This document shows, one piece after another, positions 22,063 to 32,065 of a DNA stretch of 64,000 nt. The position numbers were made by a program, and so were the translations under genes. The first letter of the stretch is position 1. The number at the start of each line of letters is the position of its first letter. Source of the DNA: Corynespora cassiicola (lineage: Eukaryota > Ascomycota > Dothideomycetes > Pleosporales > Corynesporascaceae). The stretch covers positions 1,116,001 through 1,180,000 of the forward strand of contig JAEUWY010000016.1 of NCBI GenBank assembly GCA_022059125.1, in the 5' to 3' direction. The notes under the pieces are model-generated. The model was not told where the DNA came from and did not search any database. It was given only the letters and a program-made list of their open reading frames with translations.

Positions 22063-23777
22063 AAAACCAGCCAAGCCGCGGTATCCACTCGTACCGCACC
22101 GTATACACGCCGTATCGTGACTGGCTGGCCGCCTCGGTCAGCCTCACCGCAGCACCAGCGCGTACGAGTACGTAGGAGCACCATCATACCGCAGCAGACC
22201 GCAGCACCGCAGCACCGCGACAGTAATAGCAGCCAACCGCCGTGCCAGCCAGGCCATGGCACGCCTGAGACGCCGCGCCCCCAGCCCCAACGAGACACGC
22301 GAAACACTCCCCCGCCATTGCGCCTCTGTCAACGTCTGCCAGACTCCCAGACTTTGTCCCTCGCCCTGCACAAGTTCAAACATCGTTCAAACAATTCCAA
22401 GCCCACGCCCACGCCACCAGCCCGCGCCGCCCAATCGGACGCGTCCAACGGACAAAAAGATTGCTGACTGCGCGAGGCCGCCGTCCACGCGCCCATGTGC
22501 CCGTCGTTGTCGTCCGTTAAACCCCGGCCTGCCGTTGTCTGCCCTCGCTCTCGCTCTTTCGCGCTCCTGGGGCCTGAGCCTTACCAATTCTCGTCGGACC
22601 AGGCTAGCGCCATCGGCTCCCTCCAAGTACCGGGTCCCGAGCGCCGCCCCAGACAGACAGAGATTTTCCTTCTTGACTCTTGCTGTCGCGACGAAGAAGG
22701 AAAAGGGCCTAGCTAACCGTCTATTGCCCGCGACATTTGTCTAGTCGAACCATCGAACCACAGAGGGCCCTTTTCTGGCCCCAGGCACCCGCTCGTCCCT
22801 GTTGGGGTTTTCTCGGCACTCGAGATGCGCACCAAATCTTGCCTCAGTCAGCAAGATTGCCAATTTCCAGCCGCCCCCATCCCTACCCTACAGCCTGGAC
22901 GGCTCGCGGGAGAAAAAAATCTCGAGATCGCCCCATGGCATTTTCCACTTCCATCGCTCCAAAATCACGGCCCGCGTGTTTTCGTACGAGATTCGGATAG
23001 CGGAAGCAACCAAACTGCGCGACGCCGACTGCCACCAGCCTCATCCAGACCTTTGTCACCATATCTCCGTGATTTTTCATCCCCGTTTCCGCCAAAAGCA
23101 ACAGTAGTAGCAGTCCCCAAAGCAAAAAGGAAAAACAAGGTTATTGGACAACGCGCAGGGCAACACCAACGGCCCACGGTAGCCTTTCCCCCCCTCAGCG
23201 AGAAAAAAACAAAATCCCCTTTTGTTCTTTCCCTCCCCTGCCCTGCCCCGTACCCAACCCAGCCGGTGGTCAGCAGCGACACACAGACGCCATCCCAGCC
23301 TGAAATCCGCAGCAAAGCAGCTCGCAATCGCTCATGTCAGACCGCGCCCAACTCACCCAACCTCCTGCGTATCACAATCGCCATGGGTTCCTGCGCCCCC
23401 CTTTCCCTCCCTATCCCTATCCCCACAAGCAAAATCCCCCCAACAAAACCTCAACAAACCACCCTCGCTACGTCGCAGAACTGCCTTGCCTGACTAACTC
23501 CACTTCCCGCCCAAACCTTGCCTGGGGACTGGACCTGAAGACGCCTCAGCCCTTTGCTCGGCCGGTTTGGTCGATATTGCGCCCGCGCTCTCGTGTGAGC
23601 ATTGCTGTACCTCACCCTAAGCTTCCCCATACCCATCCTTCACATACAATCTTGATCTCAAATCCCCTACGCGCTCATCACCACACCCCCCCCCCCGTCG
23701 CCTTAGCTCCTCGCGCTGCTGCTGCTGATGCTGCTCAACCGCGAAAAGCACAGTGCGTTAGATGAGCCGTGCGCGCT

Positions 23778-23802
23778 TGCATGCATGCATGCATGCATGC
23801 AG
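23778..23802. repeat. (GCAT)n palindromic microsatellite
   Basis: About six copies of GCAT/ATGC in a row. Every unit is self-complementary with its neighbour (GCATGC), so the tract could form a hairpin. Confidence 0.85.
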
Positions 23803-24453
23803 GTAGGGATGCAGGTGCGGCAACGGGGGTTCGGCCGGAATCCGAGGACCTTTTTTCGGGGCTTTTTGCTTGCCTTTGTTCGCGCTTTGAGTACTTTGTT
23901 CGTACTTTCGGTTTGCGATGGGAGGGCGCTTGGGCGGAAAAGGAGAGATGCGAGGGAATGGGATGAGATGGGATGAGGAAGGTGGATAAAGTGGGTTGGG
24001 GATGCGGTAGGTAAGGTAGGCGTTGGGGATGAGGATGAGGCGTACTCTTTCTTCTCCGCTGCGCTGCATTGCGCTGCGCTGCCCGGCGCCCGAGGAGTAT
24101 GCGCAGGCTACGCCCATCTGGCAAAATCAATGGCCATGGCTGTGAGAGTGAGTACAGGTAAGCCTTCAAAAACCACTAATCACCCCTGCCCTCGTTCCCC
24201 CCCCCCAAGGGCGATTACCAACCGGCATGATCACTATTCACCATACATCCTTTCCAAAAGTAAAACGTCACAAATAAATTGTATATCATAACCCAAAAAT
24301 CTCCTGTACAGATTCTTAAGCAAATGCAAAAGCCGCCTGTACGAGCCAAACTACACACCCGTCTCCTTAGCCTACCAAGCGTCCATCGTCACATCCCACT
24401 CATCATCAATAAAAAAAAAAGAGCAGCAGCGAGCCGAACCGTGACAATCACAA

Positions 24454-26418
24454 CTAATCGTGCGTATCGAGTAACGACTCTAGATAGCTGTCCAACTCGA
24501 TGATCTTGAACGCATCTCCCCACTTGGCCCGGAACTTCCTGTTCCTGTATCCGCCGCTGGTCTGCTGTCTCCAGCTGACCAACTCTACGCGCCACCCGTT
24601 CTTGAGCGCTCGCTCCACCTGAGCCAGAAACCCATCTGAGTGCTCGGCCTCCGCCCCGTCTCCAGTCGCGAGCACAATCGTCGTCGGCGTCTCCGTGTCA
24701 ATGATGCTCTGGCACATCTTCAGGTGAAGAATCTCGTCGACTCCCTGCTCGACCCATTTCGGGGGCGAGGGGGCGACCGGAGCGATACCTGTTTCAGAGT
24801 CGCTACCGCTGCCAGAGCGTCGTTGAGCTGCCTTGACCCAGCCCAACCTCTTGACGTCTTTGAAGAACTTTTTCTTTTCCGTCTCCTCGCGCCGAATGTA
24901 GACCTGCTCGTTTACAATGTTCTCGTACCCAACCGCCTTGGATGTCTCGACGAGCTTGCGGACATGGGCCTGAGGAGCGGCTTCGCGCTGCGAGCCAGCA
25001 AAGATGCGCTTGGCCACAGGGCGCCTACGCTCCATCAGCAGGACGAGGCTGTCAAACGACAAGTTATAGCCTTGGAGGCCGTTCTCTCTAAGTACATCGT
25101 TAAAGCCAATCATGATGTTGGAAGCATCGACGAAAATGTGGATGCCATCGGCTACCGTCTTCTCGTTGCAGAGTTGCATTGGTGAAACAAGGTGTTTCCT
25201 GTCGTCTGGGAAATCCGCCATGAGACGGTTGAAGAAATGGTAGTTACGCTCAACCTGAGGTCGGACGCAGACGGGACCGACAGACTTGGTTGGAGACTGG
25301 GTCATTTGTGTCTGGTGGTGCACAACGGTAGGCTGAGGGGTCTGAGCAGCCTGTACCTGCCGACGTACAACCACAGGTGTAACTTGGCGTGGAACAATCA
25401 AAAGAGGATTCGGACTAGGTATAGTTGCATAGCTGAAATCAGGAAATTGAGCAGGCTGAGCAAAGCCTGCTCTGTTAACGACTGGAAAAGTGCCAGTGGT
25501 AGTAGGAAAAGCACCAGCAGAAGTTGAATAATAACCATTCAAAGTAGGAAAAGCATCGGTAGTAGCCGGAAGGTAACCTGATGTAGTGGCCTGATCGCCG
25601 GCGACACCAGGCACAAATGTGTTGTGCTCGACGCGCCCAGCACTAAAAGGTTGCGCAGCAAAGTTCATCGGCTGGGACGCTGCAGGCACAGCTGCATGTG
25701 ACTTTGTAATTGTGGTATACGAGCCAACGTTGTTCTTAGGCGTCTCCGGCAGTTTGCGCATCGGTGTCGCAGGCTCGACAAGAGTAGGGGTCGATGACCT
25801 AATCTTAGCACCGACATTGGAGCGAGACTGAGCACGCGACTGCCTCGGCGAAGCCTGAGTAACGTGACCCTTGGAAGGCGATGCGGAGGTGTCAACGACT
25901 TTAGTGAGCTCCTTTTTTAGCTCCTCCTCGCGCATCTCCTTCTCTTGCAACTCTTTAGCTTTGCGTTCCTTGATGGCAAGCTTGCGAGCGCGGTGTCGTT
26001 GCTTCTTGTTTAGACCTGCATAGGGGTCGTCATCGATCGGATCGGCAAGCTGTTGATTGCGCATAGCAGAAGGATCGGCGGCATGGCCGTCTTGTTTTTC
26101 GTTGTTTTCATCTTTGGTCTCCGGGACCGCGGAAATGGCATCATCAGAGCTGCCGGGGGTGTCGAAACCGGATCCAGTCGGACTGAGCGCTGGCGGAGGT
26201 GGCGGAGGTGCCTCATCGGGAATCCCAAGCTGCTCCCACAGCCTGTCGAAACTCCCAAGGCTTACTCCTCCGGCGGAGGCATTGCCCTGTAGATTGGCAT
26301 CAGGCGATAATCGCTCAAGTTTGCGCGGTGCTGGCAGCTGCTCGGGCGAACCGTATGAGTCAAGCAGCTCCAGGACCGGGTTGAAGTTCCAACCCGTATC
26401 GACTGGCTTAGAAGGCAT
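24454..26418 (-). CDS. NYN-domain protein (putative RNA endonuclease)
   Basis: A single exon encodes 654 residues and starts MPSKPVDTGWNFNPVLELL. The C-terminal ~260 residues are an NYN (PIN-like) domain. Asp residues expected for metal binding are seen in HIFVDASNIMIGF and VLATGDGAEAEHSDGF, and the fold closes with NGWRVELVSWRQQTSGGYRN. NYN domains are found in RNases such as MARF1 and the Zc3h12a group. The N-terminal ~330 residues are disordered, with a Lys/Arg/Glu coiled stretch (KKQRHRARKLAIKERKAKEL) and a Thr/Pro/Ala-rich middle. Target RNA and process are unknown. Lack of introns over nearly 2 kb is unlike most neighbours but normal for long fungal exons. Confidence 0.85.
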   Translation of the reverse strand: MPSKPVDTGWNFNPVLELLDSYGSPEQLPAPRKLERLSPDANLQGNASAGGVSLGSFDRLWEQLGIPDEAPPPPPPALSPTGSGFDTPGSSDDAISAVPETKDENNEKQDGHAADPSAMRNQQLADPIDDDPYAGLNKKQRHRARKLAIKERKAKELQEKEMREEELKKELTKVVDTSASPSKGHVTQASPRQSRAQSRSNVGAKIRSSTPTLVEPATPMRKLPETPKNNVGSYTTITKSHAAVPAASQPMNFAAQPFSAGRVEHNTFVPGVAGDQATTSGYLPATTDAFPTLNGYYSTSAGAFPTTTGTFPVVNRAGFAQPAQFPDFSYATIPSPNPLLIVPRQVTPVVVRRQVQAAQTPQPTVVHHQTQMTQSPTKSVGPVCVRPQVERNYHFFNRLMADFPDDRKHLVSPMQLCNEKTVADGIHIFVDASNIMIGFNDVLRENGLQGYNLSFDSLVLLMERRRPVAKRIFAGSQREAAPQAHVRKLVETSKAVGYENIVNEQVYIRREETEKKKFFKDVKRLGWVKAAQRRSGSGSDSETGIAPVAPSPPKWVEQGVDEILHLKMCQSIIDTETPTTIVLATGDGAEAEHSDGFLAQVERALKNGWRVELVSWRQQTSGGYRNRKFRAKWGDAFKIIELDSYLESLLDTHD

Positions 26419-27117
26419 CGGGAGCAGGTTTCGGAGCTGCGCGCAAGCCGCAAGGGGTGTATCGAAAGTAATGCAAAGGGTTCTAGAGTGTAGAATCTAG
26501 CGAGCGGGTTAGTGAGGATAGCCGGTAGGGTCAGATGTACACGTACTGGTTGTGTTTTGGGGAGGCAACTTCAGTCTCCAGTGCATGTTCAAGAGATGAG
26601 CAAGAGCAAATGACAGAAGTCTTCCCAGTCTTGTATATACCCAGAGGAAGACGTATGCAAATGAGGGAATAGCAGAATGGAAATGAAGTAGAGAGTTGTG
26701 AGGTGCAAGTCGTAGGGACGGGTGGCGGGGTGAGGTGTAGTCAATCAGGCCCAAACATGCCAAGACTCGAGGCCTGTGCTCGGGCAGTGCCAGTCCGGGC
26801 TTGCGCCACTGAAGGCCGACCCCGGGATCGCTGCCACAACTCACGTCGACGATTCGCCCAGCCAGCTCGCACACCTCTGGCATTCCTCGCGACCGCGCGA
26901 CGGGACAGGGTCTGCGTCCCTACACTGACACTTGACAGAGCCGCAATTGATCATGGACCCATGAGCTGCCCACCCGGCCCACGCCCAATAGCCATGGCCG
27001 CAATAGGCAGCTTTCCCTTGAGCCTCGGATCTACTACTACTACCTAGGCACTGCTGCCCCACTAGCTCACCCCTCCACAACCTCTCCGCCTCGGTCGCTT
27101 CCTGCAGCTACACAATC
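26419..27117. promoter_or_regulatory. Divergent NYN gene / mitochondrial carrier promoter region
   Basis: This 699-bp head-to-head gap holds both promoters. No gene inside. The carrier side ends in a C-rich leader with an ACTACTACTACTACC repeat (27,029-27,044) before the ATG at 27,118. Confidence 0.5.
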
Positions 27118-28133
27118 ATGTCTGCAGACTTCTGGGCCGGCTACGTGAGCGGTGCCGCCGGCATCCTCATAGGGAACCCCCTCGACCTCGTCAAGACGCG
27201 ACTGCAGGCGGGCAAGAGCGCGTCCAGCCCGGCATCCGCCTTATCTGCGCCTTCGCCCCAGAGCTTCCGAGAGCATTTTGACCGCGCTGGCACCCTGGTT
27301 CGAGGTACGTGATGCCGCGCACTTTGTACACGCAGGAAAGCTCGGAATGCGCTGCTAATCTCCCATGCCATAGGATAGGCAGCACGGCTCCCATACTCGG
27401 TTATGGAGCGCTCAATGCTATCCTCTTCGTCACGTACAATCGCACCCTCACCCTGCTGTCCGACTCGCCCGGCTCTCCCTCCTCGCTGGCCAAGGTTTGG
27501 TGCTCTGGCGCGGCGGGAGGGCTCGCTACTTTCGTCGTGTCTGCGCCCACAGAGCTGATCAAGTGCCGCGCACAAGTGTCGACTGGAAACACAAATTCAT
27601 GGTTGATAGCAAGGGACATATGGAAGCGTGAGGGCTTCAGGGGACTGTACCATGGAGGTGGGATCACCAGCATACGAGACGCTGTTGGCTATGGATTCTA
27701 GTGAGTCAATTGGCCCGGCAGTGTGGCAGCCACGCTGACGCTTCACAGTTTCTGGTCGTATGAATGGAGCAAACAGTCTATTAGCTCGCCGGACGACACG
27801 AATCGTCAGACAGCAATGAAGGTGCTGCTTTGTGGAGGACTTGCGGGCATAGTGACGTGGGCATCCATCTTCCCGTTGGATGTCATCAAAACTCGAGTCC
27901 AGACGCAACACCTTGAGCCATCGTCGCGCATCGAGGGCGAACAGCGCGCCCTGCTACAGTCTGACCCTCAGAGACCGAGGCTAAGCACCGTACAAATTGC
28001 CAAACTTGCCTATCAGAATGAAGGCGCAGGCGTCTTCTTTCGAGGGTTAGGTATATGCAGTGTGCGTGCCTTCATAGTCAACGCCGTCCAATGGGCAGTA
28101 TACGAGTGGATGATGCGACTGTTGCAGCAGTAA
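27118..28133 (+). CDS. Mitochondrial carrier family (SLC25) transporter
   Basis: Three exons (27118-27304, 27379-27700, 27749-28133) encode 297 residues, the usual carrier length. The three-fold repeat is clear: each third has a carrier signature (NPLDLVKTRL, APTELIKCRAQ, FPLDVIKTRVQ) followed by a glycine-rich helix (GFRGLYHGGG, GAGVFFRGLG). It exchanges a metabolite across the inner mitochondrial membrane. The sequence resembles the amino-acid/carnitine-like branch (SLC25A45/A47, Ymc-type), but the substrate cannot be fixed from what I see. The first intron has two possible acceptors six bases apart: the upstream one (CCATAG) would bring an in-frame TAG, so GGATAG at 27,378 must be used. 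Confidence 0.9.
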
Positions 28134-28493
28134 TACACAAACATGCCCTTCGAGACAAGGGACTGCAATTGTATTGGCCAGTAAAGTATTAAAAAAGCAT
28201 TCGTCCTGAAAGGGTATAACTGCCTTTGCTCAGTCGCTACCCCCAATATCGCAGTTTAGAGTACACTAGGAAATTTTTCCGCCTTTCGCATATTCATTCC
28301 GATCCATGAAGAGTCCTCCTTTCCCTATTGCCAACTATGAAATGCATTCTCATGGCAAAATATGCCAGGATTAGAGAAGATAGTCCTACTATGGCCGCAA
28401 TCGTACTGATGAGTAGCGATGACATGCTCGGGACGTGAGCCGCTGCTAAACGAACTTTGTCGACAGATGAACCACCCATCCTCCCTAGACTAT
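28134..28493. other. Convergent 3' intergenic, carrier / RRM gene
   Basis: These 360 bp between two stop codons hold presumed 3' UTRs, including an AGTATTAAAAAAGC stretch 50-60 bp after the carrier stop. A minus-strand frame (28,497-28,294) contains a hydrophobic stretch but overlaps the RRM gene's end and is not supported. Confidence 0.5.
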
Positions 28494-30245
28494 TCACATG
28501 ATCTGGTCTTGGGTAAGACCGCCCGTAGCCTCAGTACCCTCCATAGCGTCACCGTTGGCCTGGTTGGTGTAGCGGACATAGGTCAGACCGAGAGGCCTGC
28601 CGCCGTACTGGTAACCGGTGAACTTGGCTGTGACGTATTAGCATGTTGTCCTGTGCCTTGATTGAACAAACTTACAGATGGCGGTCTCGGCATCAGTGCC
28701 CTCCTTGAATTCGACGACACCAGTTCCGCGGGATCGGCCGTTGGGCTCGTACTGAATCTCAGCACGCTCGACCTTGCCAATAGTTTGGAAGAGCTCAACG
28801 AGATCCTCGTTGCTAGTGGACCAAGGAAGCTGACAATCGTTAGTCAATGCAGCCGAGACGGGTAGAGTGCTACTTACGTTGCGGACGTAGATGATGTTGC
28901 TGGGCTCGCCGCCGGCGGTTGCGAAGTCAGTGAATGGGTTAGGAGGGTTCGAGGCGGCATTGGCGTCGAAGCCACCGGCAGCGGCACCGTAACCGCCTCC
29001 GCCTCCACCATAACCACCACGTCCTCCAAAGCCTCCGCCGTAGCCTCCACGGCCACCTGCGAAGCCTCCACGGCCGCCGAAACCGCCGCGACCTCCGAAG
29101 CCGCCGCCAAAGCCGCCACGACCACCGAAACCACCTCCGGGAGCACCGGCGAAACGATCCTCGCGAACCTCAAGCTGGCGACCCTGCCAGTCATAACCAT
29201 TGAATTGGTTGATAGCATTGCGGGCGTCCTCGGCCGTCTCGAAGGCGACAATACCGGAACCCTTGGGACGACCATCTGGTGCCATGTGGACGTCAGCACG
29301 GAGGACTGATCCGGTGTGTGCAGCCTGGCGGAAGAGATCCTTCAAGTCCTGCCAACCGACGTTGTATGGAAGCTAGAATCAAGTCAGCGCAACTGATGGT
29401 GAGAAGGGGGGAAGCAAGAGAGGACGAACGTTGGCGACATAAACCTGCCGACCACCACCGCCGGGGGCACCACCATAGCCGCCGCCGCCACCACCACCAC
29501 CTTGGTAACCTCCTCCCATTCCGCCGGCGAAGCCTCCGCGTGAGGCGCTTGGGTTGGTGAAACGAGGCTCGGCCTCTCGATCCTCGCGAACGTATACGAG
29601 CCGACCCATGAGGTTTTGGTTAGAGAGTGTCGCGACGGCGTTCTGAGCCTGCTCCCGAGTTGCATACTCCACGATGCCACAGCCCTACCCAATTACCAGT
29701 CAATTCCAATCCAAATCACACATAACGAGCCAACCGCAATTCAAGATACCTTTGACATTCCATTCGGAAGAAGAAGCACGTCGGCGAACAAGACTTCTCC
29801 AGCTGCGACCGAATTAGCGCGTGCGCGTGAGGGGAGCGGGCGTGTTTACGCGACGGAAGAGGGCGTGCGTACCTTGTCTCATAAAGTCCTTCAGATGATG
29901 CCACTTCACATCGTAGGACAAGTTGCCAACGTAGACACGACGGTCCTGCTGCGACGACTCGCGAATGCTCTGCATCATGCTCTCCTTGTTGGCAGAACGA
30001 TCCTCGCTGGTACGGGGGGGTCCTCCGCCACGGCTAGCACCGTAAGACTGATATCCTGCCGCGCCCTGCGCTCCACTCATAGGCGACCGCGAACGACGGT
30101 CACCACGGCGATAGTCGTCCCTGCTGCGAGATCGGCTGCGCGGCGAGTACGAACGACGGGAGCGACGCGGCGAACGAGATCGGCGTCGGGGCGAGCGGTC
30201 ACGACCACTGTCGCGCTGCTCGTATGCGTTAGTTTCATACGACAT
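28494..30245 (-). CDS. GBP2/HRB1-type SR-like shuttling mRNA-binding protein with three RRMs
   Basis: Six exons (30245-29873, 29802-29750, 29684-29430, 29372-28878, 28829-28676, 28627-28494) encode 487 residues; all five introns (48-70 nt) are GT-AG and keep phase. The N-terminal ~80 residues are an RS domain ([20 protein letters not shown]). Three RRMs follow, each with RNP2/RNP1-like strands: [11 protein letters not shown] with [24 protein letters not shown] with [13 protein letters not shown], and IIYVRNLPWS with [13 protein letters not shown]. Gly-rich linkers ([11 protein letters not shown]) separate them. This matches yeast Gbp2/Hrb1, which accompany spliced mRNA from nucleus to cytoplasm via TREX. 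The RGG-like linker could be arginine-methylated (inference). Confidence 0.9.
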
Positions 30246-30732
30246 GATTGCGGCGGCTCAGCTCAGGAGCGGCGCCGGATCAGTGATGCGACGGGTGGGC
30301 GTCGGGGGTGGCCGTCAGATGGCAGCGAACGAGGGATTCGGGGTGGGGGAGGTGAAGAGGGTGACGCGGCAGATGGAGATGGGAATGGGGAGGTGGAAGT
30401 GCGCGAGGTGAGCGTCGGCGTCGGCGCTCTCTCGAGGCTGAGGTCTCGCGCGGCTTGGCAGGCAACTCCCGTTTGCGCGTCACGTGACGGGCCGTTGGCA
30501 GGCGAACTCGGGAAGCTGGCATGTTGGGCTGGTGCGGCTGCGGCTGCCTGGCGAAACCGCGAGTCCTTCTGGCCCAACGGCTCAACGAGGAGCGTCGGCG
30601 GGCACCGTCTCGCTCGCCCCAGTCTCCCGTCGCCAGCGTGCTCAGCGCCAGTGGCCTTTTCCTTGGAGGCGCCGCCGCAGCGGCAGCGGCAGCGGCCGTG
30701 GCTGTGACAGTGGCAGGCCTGGGGCGGCCGGG

Positions 30733-30763
<31 letters not shown>

Positions 30764-30780
30764 CTGCGTGCGTGCGTGCT
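30733..30780. repeat. (TGCT)n followed by (GCGT)n microsatellite
   Basis: About seven TGCT units are followed directly by TGCCTGCGTGCGTGCGTGCT. It lies about 490 bp upstream of the RRM gene start. Confidence 0.85.
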
Positions 30781-31564
30781 CGCTCGCCGGGTTGCCCGCC
30801 AGTCCGCCTGCGCTCCTGCCTGGCCGCGGGGGACGGGACTTGGGGATACGGGCACAGCTCGAGGGCAGAGGAAGGGGTCGGCGGACGGGACAAAAATCTA
30901 GCAAAAAAAAAGAAGAAGAGGGCGGCCAGAGGGGTACTCACTGCGGACGGACGGTAGGTGTCTGCTCCAGAGTCTGGAGGCGGGAGGTCAGCGCGGGCTC
31001 ACTGGGACAGTGGTCACGGAGAGAGTCGAGGTTGGACGAGGGCGATGGGCGATGGGCAGAGAGAGAGGGAGTCGGCGGCCAGGTTAAACTTGTTGGTCAG
31101 GTTGGTCGGGTTGGGGAGAGAGGGGGCAGGAGGAGGGTTGAGGGGTTGCGCCTACCCATTTTACGGCACCAGGCGGCGGCTCAGATGTGGGACAGGGACG
31201 TTGGACGCTGGGGAGAAGAGCTTAGAGGCCGGGTCCTGGCCAGCTGAGGCCAATGCGTGCGTGGATGCAAGTGCTGCAGAAGACAGATTGCCTTCTTTTG
31301 CCCTGCTCTCTTCCTGCGCCTGACGACGCCGTCTGGAGCTTCGATAGAACGCGCCTCCCCACGGGAAGTGCGGCGTGCAGCCAATGGGGGCTGCGGGCGC
31401 GCACCGAGAGCGCAGAGGGACGACCCGGCGGCGTGGATCGCTTTGCAGACGACGGGCGGGTAGGGGAGCAACGCGATCGGAGGAGCAGAGCAGCGTGGGC
31501 CGGGCGCGGGTGGTGAGGCGGGCTGGCTGGCTGGCGGCTGGCCGTCTGGCTGGCCGTCAGCGAG

Positions 31565-31606
31565 CGGTGCGGGCGGTGCAGGCGGTGCAGGCGGTACAGA
31601 CGGTGC
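31565..31606. repeat. 9-bp tandem repeat (GGTGCAGGC)
   Basis: Four to five degenerate copies of GGTGCAGGC (variants GGTGCGGGC, GGTACAGAC). Confidence 0.8.
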
Positions 31607-32001
31607 GCGCTGGACCGGCGCTGCGCTCGGTGGTTGCTGCCAGGTCGCAGGCGCAGGCACCCTGATGGATGGGGAGGCGCATCCAGCAGACGCTCGACGC
31701 TCGACGCTCGACGTCTGCCCGTTCTCCACTGCGGATGCTGGGCGGGCCAGGTAGCCGAGCGGATCCATATCCGGCGGTTCCCCTAGGCTGCTCCAGGGCT
31801 CGCTTCTGCCTCCTCTGCCCTACACCCAGCCCACCCAGCCCTGGTCCGCGCCAGCTTCCGCACGCCAGCGCCCGCATCGGCCGCCCAGAGCACCGCCCGC
31901 CGCCTTGCTGCCCGTCGCCCTGTCGCCCTGGCGCCCTCTGCCTCCACCATGCCTCGACAGCCCGCCTGCCGTGCCATGCAGCTCCAGCAGTCGCGGCCTC
32001 A

Positions 32002-32064
<63 letters not shown>

Positions 32065-32065
32065 C
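32002..32065. repeat. Perfect (CTGC)16 tetranucleotide microsatellite
   Basis: Sixteen uninterrupted CTGC units (64 bp), then TTGCTTCTGCC. It is the longest perfect array in the window and probably length-variable between strains. Confidence 0.92.

Larger units (their letters stand above)
21260..24453. other. Long GC-rich gap upstream of AUR1
   Basis: About 3.2 kb without a supportable gene, between the AUR1 start and the 3' end of the NYN gene, both on the minus strand. It holds the AUR1 promoter, CAG/CTG and AGAGCCAGC arrays, C-rich tracts (22,250-23,700) and a GCATGC array. The open frames (e.g. 22,825-23,493) are Pro/Ser-rich products of pyrimidine-rich DNA without domain features. Confidence 0.5.

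Noticed and set aside
22825..23493. 222-codon ORF upstream of AUR1
   Set aside because: C-rich DNA gives long stop-poor frames in several phases; no conserved motif and no codon bias like real neighbours.
23778..23802. Regular array considered as a possible CRISPR
   Set aside because: A simple microsatellite with no spacers, in a eukaryotic genome.
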